From NCBI GenBank assembly GCA_012033105.1, contig JAAUPN010000005.1, positions 1 through 44,438 of the forward strand: a DNA stretch of 44,438 bases. Reading direction: 5' to 3'. Origin of the DNA: Coleofasciculaceae cyanobacterium RL_1_1 (GTDB lineage Bacteria > Cyanobacteriota > Cyanobacteriia > Cyanobacteriales > Geitlerinemataceae). The position numbers and the translations under genes were made by a program. Below, one piece after another: positions 21,060 through 31,137 of this stretch. Below the pieces are notes generated by a model. That model had not been told where the DNA came from, ran no database searches, and was given only the letters and a program-made list of their open reading frames with translations. Position 1 is the first letter of the stretch. Each line of letters begins with the position of its first letter.

Positions 21060-21506
21060 ATGCGCGTGTTTGTTCTACTGTTTAATGCAGGCACTGATAA
21101 TGAAGGAATCCATACGATTCGGCTTGTTGGCAGCGACGGACGCGAACACAACATTGTCATGATGTTTGAGTCGGCGGAGGATGCGGAACGTTACGCCATG
21201 CTACTCGAAGCACAGGATTTTCATGTCCCCACGGTCGAGGAATTATTGGCGGAGGAAATCGAGGAATTTTGCGCGACGGCGAATTACGAAGCCAAGTTAA
21301 TCCCCATCGGGTTTGTGCCGCAGTCCGAAGAGGAGCGGATTTTTCTATCGCCTCCCGCCGCCAATACGGAAAAAACGGATTGGTCTGAAGATGATAACGA
21401 TCGCGACGACGATCACGCTAATGATCGCGACAACGATCACGAAGATGAAACGATGGTATCAAGCGAGCTCGATGATATTCGCCGTCGCCTAGAGGGATTG
21501 CTGTAA
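21060..21506 (+). CDS. DUF3110 family protein
   Basis: A 148-residue acidic protein of unknown function. The first 95 residues (MRVFVLLFNAGTDNEGIHTIRL, VMMFESAEDAERYAMLLEAQDFHVPTVEELLAEEIEEFC) match what I remember of DUF3110, a family of cyanobacteria and plastid-bearing plants; NTEKTDW after it is also typical. A highly acidic Asp/Asn/His tract (about 115-135) encoded by near-repeats of GATCGCGAC follows, then a short helix. No membrane segment. GGGAGAAAG ends seven bases before the ATG and supports the start. The stop is only four bases before the GTG of truB, so the two are almost certainly co-transcribed and perhaps translationally coupled. A shared role in RNA or translation is possible but unproven. 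Confidence 0.85.
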   Translation: MRVFVLLFNAGTDNEGIHTIRLVGSDGREHNIVMMFESAEDAERYAMLLEAQDFHVPTVEELLAEEIEEFCATANYEAKLIPIGFVPQSEEERIFLSPPAANTEKTDWSEDDNDRDDDHANDRDNDHEDETMVSSELDDIRRRLEGLL

Positions 21507-21510
21507 CAAC

Positions 21511-22535
21511 GTGGACGGATTTCTCAATCTTTATAAACCCAGCGGCTGGACTTCGCATGATTGCGTCGCCAAGGTGCGGCGCATTCTCCGACAAAAAAAA
21601 GTCGGCCACGGCGGCACGCTCGATCCGATGGCAACCGGTGTTTTACCGATCGCCCTCGGACGCGCCACCCGCCTAATCCAATACCTCCCCGGCGACAAAG
21701 CCTACACCGCCACCGTGCGCTTTGGGCTGACCACCAGCACTGACGACATCGAAGGCGAGATCCTCACCACGCGATCGACGGCAACCCTAACCCGTGACGC
21801 TGTAATTGCCGCGATCCCGCCCTTCCTCGGCACGATCCAGCAAATCCCCCCGAAATACAGCGCCATCCAGGTAGACGGTAAACGGCTCTACGATCTGGCG
21901 CGATCGGGTGTTGAGGTGGATGTTCCGGTGCGGACGGTGACGGTGACGGCGATCGAGATCGGGGATTGGCGCGACGGCGATCAGCCTGAGTTAGACCTGA
22001 CGATCGCCTGTGGTGCGGGAACGTATATCCGGGCGATCGCGCGGGATCTCGGGGAAGCCATCGGCACGGGCGCGACGCTATCGCAGCTCGAACGCATTCG
22101 CAGCAGCGGCCTCGATCTGGACTCAAGCGTGACGCTGGAGGAGTTGGCGGCGTTGATGGAGGCGGATTCAGCACCATTCACGCCGATTTCGCCGAATGTG
22201 GCGTTGGCGGGGTTGCCGATGGTTGCGATCGAGGGTGAGATCGCCAGCGCTGGCGGATGGGGCAGACGGTAACGATTGATCCGGCAATGTTGTCCTCTGC
22301 GGCGGATTTGCTTGGTGCGGCGATCGCGACTTCTGCGGCGAGCGATCAGGACGAAACCGATCACAACGATGCTGAAACAGCTACACCCGTTGAAGCCGGT
22401 GAAGCCGTTGAAACCGGTGTAACAATGGTGCGTGTTTGCGATCCGGCGGGGGACTTTCTCGGGATCGCTCGCATGATCGGGTCAGAAACGCCAGAGGTGC
22501 GGCTCCGTCCGAAGATGGTTTATCTTCCAGCCTGA
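21511..22535 (+). CDS. truB: tRNA pseudouridine(55) synthase TruB, frameshifted in this sequence
   Basis: Converts U55 to pseudouridine in the T-loop of tRNAs. It starts with GTG four bases after the DUF3110 stop. The catalytic Asp38 is in VGHGGTLDPMATGVLPIALG; PPKYSAIQVDGKRLYDLAR and CGAGTYIRAIARDLGEAIG are further family motifs. The frame breaks at CC (22244-22245): one added C gives EGEIAQRWRMGQTVTI, and the frame continues through VRVCDPAGDFLGIARM to LRPKMVYLPA, the usual C-terminal PUA-like part. Repaired length is 341 residues. A variable Asp/Glu/Val-rich stretch near residues 265-300 contains small repeats (VEAGEAVETG). It converges with proS, 63 bases between stops. Confidence 0.92.
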
Positions 22536-22598
22536 ATCGGCGCGAAGTCGCGATCTGAAGTGACATGGATGCGCAGCCTTGCAACATCTTTCTCAGTT

Positions 22599-24398
22599 TT
22601 ACACTGTCGCCATCACCTTCGCTTTCAGAAACTCCGCCACTTCCTCGATCGCCACCTCCTGCGTTGCACCCGTCAAGCGCTCGACAATCTCCACCTTGCC
22701 CGACTCGATCGAGCGACCCGTCACCACCCGATACGGAATCCCAATCAACTCCGCATCCTTGAACTTGACACCGGCTCGCTCCTTGCGATCGTCCAGCAAC
22801 GTTTCGACCCCCGCCGCATTCAGCGCCTCATAAAGCTGCGTCCCGATCGTCATTTGCGCTTCGGTGTTGATATTCGGCACGACGACGACGGCATGATACG
22901 GCGCGATCGCCACCGGCCAAATGATGCCATTTTGATCGTGGGATTGCTCCACCGCTGACTGAGCCAGCCGTGACACGCCGATACCGTAGCAGCCCATGAC
23001 TAAGGGCTTATTCTTGCCATCTTCATCCGTGAACGTTGCCCCCAGCGCCGCCGAATATTTCGTGCCAAGCTGAAAGATATGACCCGCTTCGATGCCCCGC
23101 GCGGTTTGCAGGGTTTGGTTCGGGTCGTGGAGGGCGCGATCGCCAACCATCGCGGTATCCAGGTCGAGCGTATCGGGCAGCGTGTAAGTCTCGCCCCAGT
23201 TCGCGCCAACGGTGTGGTAGCCCGTCTCGTTCGCGCCCGTGACGAAGTTTGTCAGTTCCGTGACGGTGTTATCGGCCAAGCGGAGGAACTTCGGCGCGAC
23301 GGTTTTTGAAGCTGCGATGTAATCATCGGCGAGATCCGGCGCGATGTAGCCCAGGGGCAACGGTTTCGCCGCCCATTTTGCTTGAGCGTCAGCATCGGGA
23401 ACGTCTAGGGCGATGAGAGTTGTGGCCTGGTAGTCCGTCGCGCGGCGGGTTAGTTCGTTGGTCAGTTTGGTTTCGTTCACGTCGCGATCGCCCCGAATGC
23501 TAACCAAGACTAACACCGTCATTCCGTTGTCATACACCGCTTGATACAGCACGTTTTTGACGATTTGGGTCGGCGAACAGTGGAGGAGATCGCATAGCGT
23601 GGCGATCGTTGCGGTGTCCGGTGTGGCACGTTTTTCCGTGGTGGTGAATTCCGAGGCGATCGCCGCCGGTGGTAACGACACCGCCTTTTCCAAATTCGCC
23701 GCATACTGACCATCCTCGGTGTACATCACCGCATCTTCGCCCGCATCGGCCAACACCATAAACTCCTGGGAGCCGGAACCGCCGATCGCGCCCGAGTCCG
23801 CTTCCACCGCCTGAAACTTCAGGCCGCACCGCGTCAAAATATTGCGATAGGCGCGATCCATCTCGGCGTAGGTTTCCTTCAGGCTTTCCTCACTCGCGTG
23901 GAATGAGTAGCCATCTTTCATAATGAATTCTCGACCACGCATCAGGCCAAACCGAGGGCGAATCTCATCGCGGAATTTGGTTTGGATTTGATATAAATGC
24001 GTCGGCAGTTGGCGATAGGAGCGGATCGTCTCACGGGCGATGGTGGTGATCACTTCCTCGTGGGTTGGGCCAAGTCCCATCTCGCGATCCTGGCGATCGG
24101 TCAGCGAGAACATAATCCCCTCAGCCTTCGTATAGGTATCCCAGCGCCCCGACTCCTGCCACAGTTCAGCGGGCTGAATTTGCGGCAACAAGCATTCCTG
24201 AGCGCCCGTTGCGTTCATTTCCTCGCGCACGATCTGCGACACTTTTTGCAGCACACGCCACATCAGCGGCATATAGGCATACACCCCACTGGCGATCCGG
24301 CGAATATAGCCCGCCCGTAGAAGCAATTTGTGGCTGGGGATCTCGGCTTCGGCGGGGTCTTCGCGGAGGGTGACGAAGAGCATCTGGGACAGGCGCAT
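22599..24398 (-). CDS. proS: Prolyl-tRNA synthetase, bacterial type with editing domain
   Basis: Charges tRNA-Pro with proline. At 599 residues it is the bacterial type with a YbaK-like editing insertion (about 225-385) between class II motifs 2 and 3. Motif 2 is [28 protein letters not shown]; motif 3 is [20 protein letters not shown]; the C-terminal anticodon-binding domain follows ([36 protein letters not shown]). The frame is intact. The start [19 protein letters not shown] matches the family, so the ATG at 24398 is chosen. An upstream region of about 160 bases separates it from the TIGR04376 gene on the same strand. Confidence 0.98.
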   Translation of the reverse strand: MRLSQMLFVTLREDPAEAEIPSHKLLLRAGYIRRIASGVYAYMPLMWRVLQKVSQIVREEMNATGAQECLLPQIQPAELWQESGRWDTYTKAEGIMFSLTDRQDREMGLGPTHEEVITTIARETIRSYRQLPTHLYQIQTKFRDEIRPRFGLMRGREFIMKDGYSFHASEESLKETYAEMDRAYRNILTRCGLKFQAVEADSGAIGGSGSQEFMVLADAGEDAVMYTEDGQYAANLEKAVSLPPAAIASEFTTTEKRATPDTATIATLCDLLHCSPTQIVKNVLYQAVYDNGMTVLVLVSIRGDRDVNETKLTNELTRRATDYQATTLIALDVPDADAQAKWAAKPLPLGYIAPDLADDYIAASKTVAPKFLRLADNTVTELTNFVTGANETGYHTVGANWGETYTLPDTLDLDTAMVGDRALHDPNQTLQTARGIEAGHIFQLGTKYSAALGATFTDEDGKNKPLVMGCYGIGVSRLAQSAVEQSHDQNGIIWPVAIAPYHAVVVVPNINTEAQMTIGTQLYEALNAAGVETLLDDRKERAGVKFKDAELIGIPYRVVTGRSIESGKVEIVERLTGATQEVAIEEVAEFLKAKVMATV

Positions 24399-24560
24399 GA
24401 CGGGTGTGGCTCGCTCGTAAATAATGGCTGGGACAGTGCGACATTATCGCATGGGACTTGCACACGAGACTTGGGGAGGATGAATGATGAGCGTGGAAGA
24501 GCTAAAGCCCAACGACGATCGAGCGATCAGAATTGTGCTGGGCAACGACTCGCCGCGCGA

Positions 24561-25187
24561 CTAGCGCTTCATCTTGCGCTTCAACTCATCCAACTCGTCA
24601 TCCATTTCCCAGGAGGCAAACGCCTGTTCTAGCGGATCAGCCGCCTTGGTATAGGATGTATTGCCAGCATCCCAACGATCGTCCGTTGCTGTATAGCCGT
24701 CTGCCTGCGAACTCGATCGCGCTGACGCTGACGACGAAGTGTCCGCCGCTGCCGAAGCACTGGCCTGCTGGGCTTGCAGTTCGGCGGCTTTGGCCTTCAA
24801 TGCCCGACGACGCTCACGAATCTCTGCCTGTAATGTCTTGGTCTGCTCTAGCCGATCGCTCGCGGCCTTCCGCTGCGCCCAAAGCTGATTGCCCTCCCGC
24901 AATAGCGCCGCCTCACGTTCTGCCGCTCCATTCGCTAACTCAGTTTGCCCTGCTTGCCGCGCCTTTGCGACTCGCCCATGCCAAAGCTGAATCTTTTCCG
25001 CCGTCTCCAGAATCTTCGCTTCGAGCTGCTTTTCCTTGAGCTCAAATTCCGTGATCAGCTTGACCGTATCCGCTTCTTGGTCGCGCAACTCATCCTCCAA
25101 CACCTGTAACTCCAGGTGCGGATTGTTTTGTAAAAACTCATCGAGTCGATCTTCGAGAAATTTACTAAAGTCGCCGAATAAGCTCAC
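24561..25187 (-). CDS. TIGR04376 family coiled-coil protein
   Basis: A 208-residue charged cytoplasmic protein. MSLFGDFSKFLEDRLDEFLQNNPHLELQVLEDELRDQEADT at the N-terminus is the recognisable conserved part of TIGR04376, a cyanobacterial family of unknown function. Residues about 35-145 are predicted coiled coil, rich in Glu, Lys, Arg, Gln and Ala, with EREAALLREGNQLWAQ conserved. A low-complexity Ala/Ser segment follows (about 145-160), then an acidic tail DELDELKRKMKR. No membrane segment or enzyme motif. It lies upstream of proS on the same strand. Family membership is from memory of the N-terminal motif. Confidence 0.8.
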   Translation of the reverse strand: MSLFGDFSKFLEDRLDEFLQNNPHLELQVLEDELRDQEADTVKLITEFELKEKQLEAKILETAEKIQLWHGRVAKARQAGQTELANGAAEREAALLREGNQLWAQRKAASDRLEQTKTLQAEIRERRRALKAKAAELQAQQASASAAADTSSSASARSSSQADGYTATDDRWDAGNTSYTKAADPLEQAFASWEMDDELDELKRKMKR

Positions 25188-25278
25188 GGATTTCGCCTCG
25201 ATATAGATCCTAACGATCGCGCGATCATTTTATTTAGTTTAACGATTGCATAAAACGAAACCTCAGGATAAACAGACT

Positions 25279-25493
25279 AGGGCAAACGCATACTCGTCTA
25301 GCTCGATCTGGTGTCGATTGATCGTCGGGCGCATTGCCATGCGCCCCTACGAATAAAAAGGATTAAAGCGAGGATTTTTCGGTTTGAAATGGATAAACAA
25401 TGGTGATTTTGTAGGGGCGCATGGCAATGCGCCCGCGATCTCGTATCGCTTTTATCGATCAATCCATTCGTGGTAGGAGTATGCGTTTGCCCT
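25279..25493. mobile_element. Intact MITE, copy 2 of the AGGGCAAACGCATACTC family
   Basis: 215 bp with perfect 17-bp terminal inverted repeats (AGGGCAAACGCATACTC at 25279-25295, its complement at 25477-25493). The flanks carry a perfect 11-bp direct duplication, GATAAACAGAC, at 25267-25277 and 25494-25504, with one T between the left copy and the repeat. Inside is a second perfect 24-bp inverted repeat (25327-25350 and 25411-25434) that is itself partly palindromic and resembles the GTAGGGGCG repeats dispersed in cyanobacterial genomes. There is no transposase. Perfect ends and duplication argue for a recent insertion. Confidence 0.85.
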
Positions 25494-25638
25494 GATAAAC
25501 AGACCCAGGGAATCAGACCCAGGGAATTAACAGTGATGTCCAAAACATCAAAGGTTTCGCTCCCGCGATCGATCCACCTTCTGACCAGGACGATTGAAGC
25601 CCCAAGATAGCCTCAAGATAGCCTCACGCCCAACCTGG

Positions 25639-26787
25639 CTAAAACTCCTGACCCACTGAAAGATTGCGCGTTTCACCATTGCGCTCGATCGTGGCTCGAT
25701 CTTCCGTCACATCAATCACCACCCAACTGCTATTACCGATCGTCTCACCCACATTCACCCAGCTCGCCGATCCATTCACCTCAAACAGCGCCGCCGGACG
25801 CCCGCCATTCCCTCGATCGAGCGTTCCCACAAGCGCATAACTACTCGCCGCCGCTGCCGGTTCTTTTTGCTCGGCGGTCGGTGCGGGGGCAGAATTCCAG
25901 GAATCGTTGTCATTCATCGGAGGGGCTGGCGGTGGCGGCGCAACCACGGGCGCTGGAACCCGTACCGGAGGCAGGCGATCGGCATTGCTCGGGTTGGGAT
26001 TAGCGCGACTGTTGGCGCTCGCATTGGCAGGGTTCGGATTGCTGCTCGTGTTGTTACTATTAGTTGCGGCTGAGGGGTTGGCGGGCGCGTTTGGCAGCGG
26101 AGCCGGACGTGAGGAGACTCGCTCTAGGGCGCTGGCGATGCGATTGAGCGATCGCAACATGGTTTCGGACGAGGCTGGATCGACGGGAATTGACAGCGTT
26201 GCGGTTGACCCCGCCGTAACTTTCGGCAGCGCATCACCAATCACCGAATTATCTTCATCGTCGGGAATCCGGCCTTCGATGCGATCGAGCGATTGGGTGA
26301 TGTATTCCGCAAATTCTTGCTCACGTAGAGCTTCGGGACTGAGTTCTACCTCAACCTCGGCGGTTGTTGCGGGAGCTGGGGCGGCAGCCTGCATCCAGGG
26401 TGGTAGGTCGCCGCGTTTCATCAGCCACAGCAGGATCGCCGCTAGCGCTGAGGTGGCAAACAGGGCAATCAGAAAGCGATCGAACCAAACCAGGGCGCGA
26501 TCGCGCTTCGGTTGATCAACGTCAATGGTTTTGACCGATGTATCCGGCGTCGAGACGATCGGCTGCATGACGATCGGCGGAATCTGGATCGGTTGCAGCG
26601 ACACAGGTTGATATTGCTCGACCGGTGTATCGAGTGGCGTTTCGGCTAGGTCTAGCCCGCGATCGATATCCTCGAAGACCTCATCCATTAATTTGTCGGC
26701 ATAGGCTTCGACCGCCCAGGGTTGTGGAGTCGAACGACTGGGCGAAGCTTGGATGGCTTGGGGTTGCGATGAAGTTCGATCGGACAT
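25639..26787 (-). CDS. Single-pass envelope protein with GspC/PilP-like C-terminal domain
   Basis: A bitopic protein of 382 residues from the chosen ATG (an in-frame ATG at 26832 would add 15). MSDRTSSQPQ is preferred because the extra residues are of low quality, but no ribosome binding site decides it. The cytoplasmic region (about 95 residues) has QPWAVEAYADKLMDEVFEDIDRGL. One transmembrane helix (DRFLIALFATSALAAILLWLM) follows, then a long Asn/Ser/Ala/Pro linker, then about 65 C-terminal residues (YALVGTLDRG, ALFEVNGSASWVNVGETIGNSSWVVIDV, ATIERNGETRNLSVGQEF) that look like the small beta domain of GspC/PilP proteins of type II secretion and type IV pili. Role in secretion or pilus assembly is inference. 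Confidence 0.7.
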   Translation of the reverse strand: MSDRTSSQPQAIQASPSRSTPQPWAVEAYADKLMDEVFEDIDRGLDLAETPLDTPVEQYQPVSLQPIQIPPIVMQPIVSTPDTSVKTIDVDQPKRDRALVWFDRFLIALFATSALAAILLWLMKRGDLPPWMQAAAPAPATTAEVEVELSPEALREQEFAEYITQSLDRIEGRIPDDEDNSVIGDALPKVTAGSTATLSIPVDPASSETMLRSLNRIASALERVSSRPAPLPNAPANPSAATNSNNTSSNPNPANASANSRANPNPSNADRLPPVRVPAPVVAPPPPAPPMNDNDSWNSAPAPTAEQKEPAAAASSYALVGTLDRGNGGRPAALFEVNGSASWVNVGETIGNSSWVVIDVTEDRATIERNGETRNLSVGQEF

Positions 26788-27143
26788 GGCGATGGCGTTC
26801 GGATAGAGGGAAGCGCAAGAGTCACGGAGCATCGGATCTGGAGCCGAGGAGATGCATCAGGCGCAACAGCAAGTGTGTTGATCTGGGCGATTAAAATCGT
26901 AACCGATCACAGAATTGATTCGACGTGTCATGAGAGTTCACGCCATCAACCTGGGATTATGACACTGAAGATCAGAGCCACGATGTGAGTCCACAGGAGC
27001 CAACGTTATTCAACGCCACGATAGCGCATCGTTAGTTTAATACAGGTTTTTTAGACGGCTTAAATTCTGAGCCACGTTCTTGTTATCGATCGTTCTAACC
27101 CATACTTCACGAACACTTCACGAACACTTCACGAACACTTCCT
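26788..27143. other. Divergent promoter region with triple 11-bp repeat
   Basis: About 355 bases between divergent genes. Nothing coding is visible. The last 40 bases hold three exact tandem copies of ACTTCACGAAC (27104-27136) plus a partial fourth (ACTTC, 27137-27141), ending directly before the ATG at 27144, where a ribosome binding site would be expected. None is seen, so the repeat array occupies the translation start region of the next gene. Confidence 0.6.
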
Positions 27144-28838
27144 ATGAGTTTCCCCACCCGAGATGAATTCGCCCGCGCTGCCCTGGCCGAAATTCCGCGC
27201 ATTTTAACCCTGCTCGATCGCAACCCCCACAGCCCCACCTATGGTTGTTTCGATCGCAACTTCTGGCATTACAAAATCGTGGACTTTCCGAGCGGCATGT
27301 CCCAGGAATTCGTCTGGCCGTTGGCTTTGGTCTATCAGCTCGATTTACCCGACAATCCCTACTATCAACAGGCCAGCATCCGTAACTGGGTCGCCGCCGG
27401 GATTTTATACGCCGCCCGTAGCGCCCACCCCGATGGCTCCTGCGATGATTATTTTCCGTTTGAACGGGCGGGCGGTGCGACAGCGTTTTCGCTGCTGGCC
27501 TGTGTGGAAAGCTATACGTTACTTAAGCTGGACAATGCCGAAATGCGCGTCTTTTTTGAGCATCGTGCCGACTGGCTAGCCCACCATAACGAAAGCGGCC
27601 AACTGACCAATCACCAGGCGCTGATTGTGCTGTGTCTCGAACTGGTCGGACGCTTAAACCGCACCTCGAAATGGTCGCGAGCCAAGGCGACTCGACTCGA
27701 TCGCGTCCTGGAATGGCAAAACTCCGAGGGCTGGTTTACGGAATATGAAGGCTGCGATCCGGGATATCACTCGCTGACAATCTGGTGTTTGGCGCGGTTG
27801 CTGGACTTGCACGCGATCGATGATGAACGACTACGGCCAGCGCTGATCAAGGCGATCGAACTCGCCAGCCAGTTTGTCCACCCCGACGGAACCTACGGCG
27901 GTGAATACGGTAGCCGCAACACCTACAATTTCTTTCCCCACGGTTTCGAGCTGGCCGGACGCTGGATGCCGACAGCGCTCGATCTCAACGATCGCTTTCT
28001 CATCGGTCTCGCCAACGGTCTCGCCCCTTGCTACAGCGACGACCACATCATCGGCCACCACACCTGGAACTATCTCCTCACCTGGCAAGATTTCGTCACC
28101 GATCGCCACAATCCCAACGAGCGCCACCTCACCCACCCGATCGGTCGCATCCATCTGCCCAATGCAGGCTTACTAATCGATCGCCGCGCTGCGTTCCCTG
28201 ACCTACCCGACGCCAACGGCAACGCCGACTTGATCGAACCTTCCCCCCACCGACCGGGCGAAGCCAGCGTCGAGCTATACATCGCCCTCAATAAAGGCGG
28301 AACCTTCAAACTCTTTCGTGACGGTCAACTGTTGGCTTCCGACACGCAGGTTTCGCTCCGGGTCGAAACCGGCGGTAAACTCCGTAACGCCGTCGGTCAT
28401 TTGGTCGATGCCTACGAAACCGAAATCAGCGATCGTGAAATCACGATTCGCGGCAAACTCGGCTGGGCAAAGCAAACCCAAATGACGCCACCCAAGCTCA
28501 TCGTGCTACGGGTCGTCATGCTCACCGTGGGTCGCTTTTTCCCAAACCTGATCCGCAAAACCTTACAAAAAATGCTGATCGTCGGCAAAGATCCCACGCC
28601 CTACACCTTCGTGCGTCGTTTTACCTGGGATAATCACCATTGGACGATCGAAGATACGATCGCAGCTCCCACCTGGAGCAACATTCAAGCCGCTGATATT
28701 GGCGGCGATCGTACCTCGATTTACGTCGTCATGAGCCGCACCTTCCAGCGCCATCAGCTCCAGCCCCCCACAGACTTGACCGACTCAATCCGGCAGCTAC
28801 GCGACGGCCAACCGCTCACCGTCACCCGCCAGTTTTAA
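27144..28838 (+). CDS. Conserved cyanobacterial protein, possible heparinase-like or glycan-related (alpha/alpha) fold
   Basis: A 564-residue soluble protein without signal peptide. I recognise the opening as that of a widespread cyanobacterial hypothetical family (GCFDRNFWHYKIVDFPSGMSQEF, SAHPDGSCDDYFPFERAGGATAFSLL) but not its function. The first 330 residues are helix-rich and Trp/His-rich in the style of alpha/alpha toroid enzymes such as heparinase II/III or other polysaccharide lyases; DDHIIGHHTWNYLLTWQDF is notable. Residues about 365-560 look beta-rich (NKGGTFKLFRDGQLLASDTQVSLRV), as in the C-terminal sheet domain of such enzymes. A strongly hydrophobic segment LIVLRVVMLTVGRFF near 450 is odd for a soluble enzyme. 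A role in extracellular polysaccharide metabolism is inference only. The frame is intact. Confidence 0.75.
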   Translation: MSFPTRDEFARAALAEIPRILTLLDRNPHSPTYGCFDRNFWHYKIVDFPSGMSQEFVWPLALVYQLDLPDNPYYQQASIRNWVAAGILYAARSAHPDGSCDDYFPFERAGGATAFSLLACVESYTLLKLDNAEMRVFFEHRADWLAHHNESGQLTNHQALIVLCLELVGRLNRTSKWSRAKATRLDRVLEWQNSEGWFTEYEGCDPGYHSLTIWCLARLLDLHAIDDERLRPALIKAIELASQFVHPDGTYGGEYGSRNTYNFFPHGFELAGRWMPTALDLNDRFLIGLANGLAPCYSDDHIIGHHTWNYLLTWQDFVTDRHNPNERHLTHPIGRIHLPNAGLLIDRRAAFPDLPDANGNADLIEPSPHRPGEASVELYIALNKGGTFKLFRDGQLLASDTQVSLRVETGGKLRNAVGHLVDAYETEISDREITIRGKLGWAKQTQMTPPKLIVLRVVMLTVGRFFPNLIRKTLQKMLIVGKDPTPYTFVRRFTWDNHHWTIEDTIAAPTWSNIQAADIGGDRTSIYVVMSRTFQRHQLQPPTDLTDSIRQLRDGQPLTVTRQF

Positions 28839-28872
28839 CCCTGCATCACACAGACGAACCCGCAGTAAAGTA

Positions 28873-28904
28873 CTGGATCAATCTAAATCTGGATCAATCT
28901 AAAT
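28873..28904. repeat. 16-bp exact tandem duplication
   Basis: CTGGATCAATCTAAAT occurs twice in direct succession (28873-28888, 28889-28904) in the gap between two convergent genes, just outside the end of the rimK fusion gene. No terminator-like hairpin is evident here. Confidence 0.8.
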
Positions 28905-28908
28905 CGAT

Positions 28909-30369
28909 CTAATCTGTGGTGTTTGAGATCTCCGTGATCTCCGTTAGTTTAATCACACCTTGAGCCGCCGTCGCCGCGTTCGATAGTTCACGCTTCCACG
29001 ACAGTTTTTTCTCGATCGAAGCGATGATCATCCCCGCGATATCCTTGCCCGTCGCCGCCTCGATACCCTCCAAACCGGGCGAAGAATTCACCTCCAACAA
29101 CAGCGGCCCCGCCTGCGATCGGATAATGTCCACCCCGGCCACTTGCAGACCAAGAACCTTCGCCGCCTTCACCGCTAACGTCCGTTCCTCCGGTGTAATC
29201 TTCACCACCGAAGCCGTCCCACCCTGATGCAAATTCGCGCGAAATTCTCCCGGAGCCGCTTTCCGCTCGATCGATGCCACCACCTTGCCATCAATCACAA
29301 AACAACGCAGATCCTTACCATTCGCCTCCTTAATAAACTTCTGAACCAGCAAGTTAACACCCAACGACTTAAACGCATTCACCACACTTTCCGCCGCCTT
29401 GCGTGTTTCCGCCAAAACGACGCCTTTCCCCTGCGTCCCTTCAAGCAATTTCACAATTAACGGCGCACCGCCCACCATATCAATTAAATCATTCGTATCC
29501 GTCGGTGAATTCGCAAACCCCGTCGTCGGAATGCTAATACCACTCTTCAGCATCAACTGTAGGGAAAACAGTTTGTCGCGCGATTGTGAAATAGCCGACG
29601 AGCTATTCGTTGTATAGATCCCCATGCTTTCAAACTGACGAGCTAAAGCTGTGCCGTAAAAGGTGACACTCGGGCGAATGCGTGTGATCACCGCATCGAG
29701 ATCATTGAGCAATTTCCCACCACGATAATGCGCCTCCGGCTCCAGCGCATCCAATTTCATATAGCATTGCTTGACATTTAGAAAAATCGTTTCATGACCG
29801 CGCTCTTCCGCCGCTTCAAGCAAGCGCTGATTACTATATAGCTCTTTATTGCTCGCCAAAACAGCAATTTTTAAGCCGCTATTTGTTGATTCTTTTTGAC
29901 CATAAAACGTTTTCAAACTCTCGATCGAGACATCCCCCGTCGTGCAGCGCTGCGATGGGTCAACGATTAACCGTCCATTCATCGCTTCACGACCTAAAAG
30001 CATCCGAAAGCCCATCGAGTCACGATTCGCTAACGTCAGCTCAATATCCCACGTCATCTCACCGAGCTTGATCGGCACTGAAATGACATAGCGCGTTTCC
30101 GCAATCCCGCTAGAACTTTTGACAACGCGCTTATCCACCACAACCTGCTCGCAACGAATTAATGTTTTGCGATCGTTTTGTAACGGATGAATTTCGAAGC
30201 TGACCCAAGATTGATTATTGCGTCGAAACGCTTGGATATTAAATGCATGAATGGAGGATGTTTTTGCACCAGAATCCACCCGCATTTTGATTGCCGGAAT
30301 GCCCAAAGCTGGTAGTGCACACCATTCCTCACGACCAATAATTAACTTTGAATCAAGACTAAATGCCAT
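28909..30369 (-). CDS. rimK: Fused RimB-like aspartic/zinc protease domain and RimK glutamate ligase
   Basis: 486 residues in two domains. Residues about 8-140 match the family annotated as ATP-dependent zinc protease (PF05618), which includes RimB: retropepsin-like motif [14 protein letters not shown] at 30-42 and the second loop MLLGREAM at 123-130. Residues 167-460 are RimK, an ATP-grasp enzyme that adds glutamate residues to ribosomal protein S6: [48 protein letters not shown] (299-321), metal-binding Glu and Asn in [13 protein letters not shown] (424-434). The RimK part is close to E. coli RimK throughout. In Pseudomonas the protease RimB is a separate gene that trims the glutamate tail; here writer and putative eraser are one chain. 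The gene is more AT-rich than its neighbours and lacks HIP1 sites. Whether S6 is the target here is inferred. Confidence 0.92.
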   Translation of the reverse strand: MAFSLDSKLIIGREEWCALPALGIPAIKMRVDSGAKTSSIHAFNIQAFRRNNQSWVSFEIHPLQNDRKTLIRCEQVVVDKRVVKSSSGIAETRYVISVPIKLGEMTWDIELTLANRDSMGFRMLLGREAMNGRLIVDPSQRCTTGDVSIESLKTFYGQKESTNSGLKIAVLASNKELYSNQRLLEAAEERGHETIFLNVKQCYMKLDALEPEAHYRGGKLLNDLDAVITRIRPSVTFYGTALARQFESMGIYTTNSSSAISQSRDKLFSLQLMLKSGISIPTTGFANSPTDTNDLIDMVGGAPLIVKLLEGTQGKGVVLAETRKAAESVVNAFKSLGVNLLVQKFIKEANGKDLRCFVIDGKVVASIERKAAPGEFRANLHQGGTASVVKITPEERTLAVKAAKVLGLQVAGVDIIRSQAGPLLLEVNSSPGLEGIEAATGKDIAGMIIASIEKKLSWKRELSNAATAAQGVIKLTEITEISNTTD

Positions 30370-31137
30370 TTCTATTTTTTGCGCTGATACTGCAAGTTTT
30401 GTAAGCGTTCTATTGTTTCTAAACGACCCAATCTAAACTTTGGCATACTCAATATTATTGTCTACGCTCAAATATCACACGATCGCAAGCTGGCTTTCAA
30501 CAAAAGTACTGCTAATATTTACTGCCTGAATTCAAAACCAAGGGATTGATTTCTACGAACAGTAAGCATTAACAGAAAAAAGGCTTCTTGTAGCTGATTA
30601 GCTGCGACTTAGCGAAAGAATATAGAAATTCGATTTAAATCAAGGAATCAAACCAAAATTCATACATTGCCTAGCCAATACTCAGGCTGTAGGTTTTCTT
30701 GGATAGACTTGGATGGTGTCGTGTAGCTCAAGAGACACTTTAGCACAGCCAAATCATGCTTGAAAAAGCTTATCCTTAAATTAACGATAATACGAATTAT
30801 ACGAGTCGAGACCGATCAATGTGGATCAACGAGAGCGGCGCTATCCTGAAAATAGATTACGTTGATGTTTCAGTGCGTTTAATCAGTACGCTTCAATATT
30901 CTGTGCAAGCTCTAACGTGCGAAAAATATAACACTATTTAGAAAAGAACGTATAAAGAAATACAGTACCTTGAGTCTTTCAAAAGAGTTCAGATACTGCA
31001 TCTTTAGGATTGTTGAATTCATGGTTGAATTTGCCTTACCTGATATCCGCGTCGGCAACCCACACGCTTTCACTGAGCAACCACTGAGCAACCAGAGTTG
31101 AAAGGCTAGGTTGAACGATATGGATGAGAATTCAGGA
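30370..31137. other. AT-rich non-coding region
   Basis: About 770 bases with frequent stops in all frames and no intact GCGATCGC. It should contain the rimK promoter. An 11-bp tandem duplication (ACTGAGCAACC, 31072-31093) lies near its right end. I see no tRNA, tmRNA, RNase P or SRP RNA signature. Confidence 0.5.

Noticed and set aside
27104-27141. 11-bp repeats as a CRISPR remnant
   Set aside because: The repeats are contiguous and far too short, with no spacers or cas genes.
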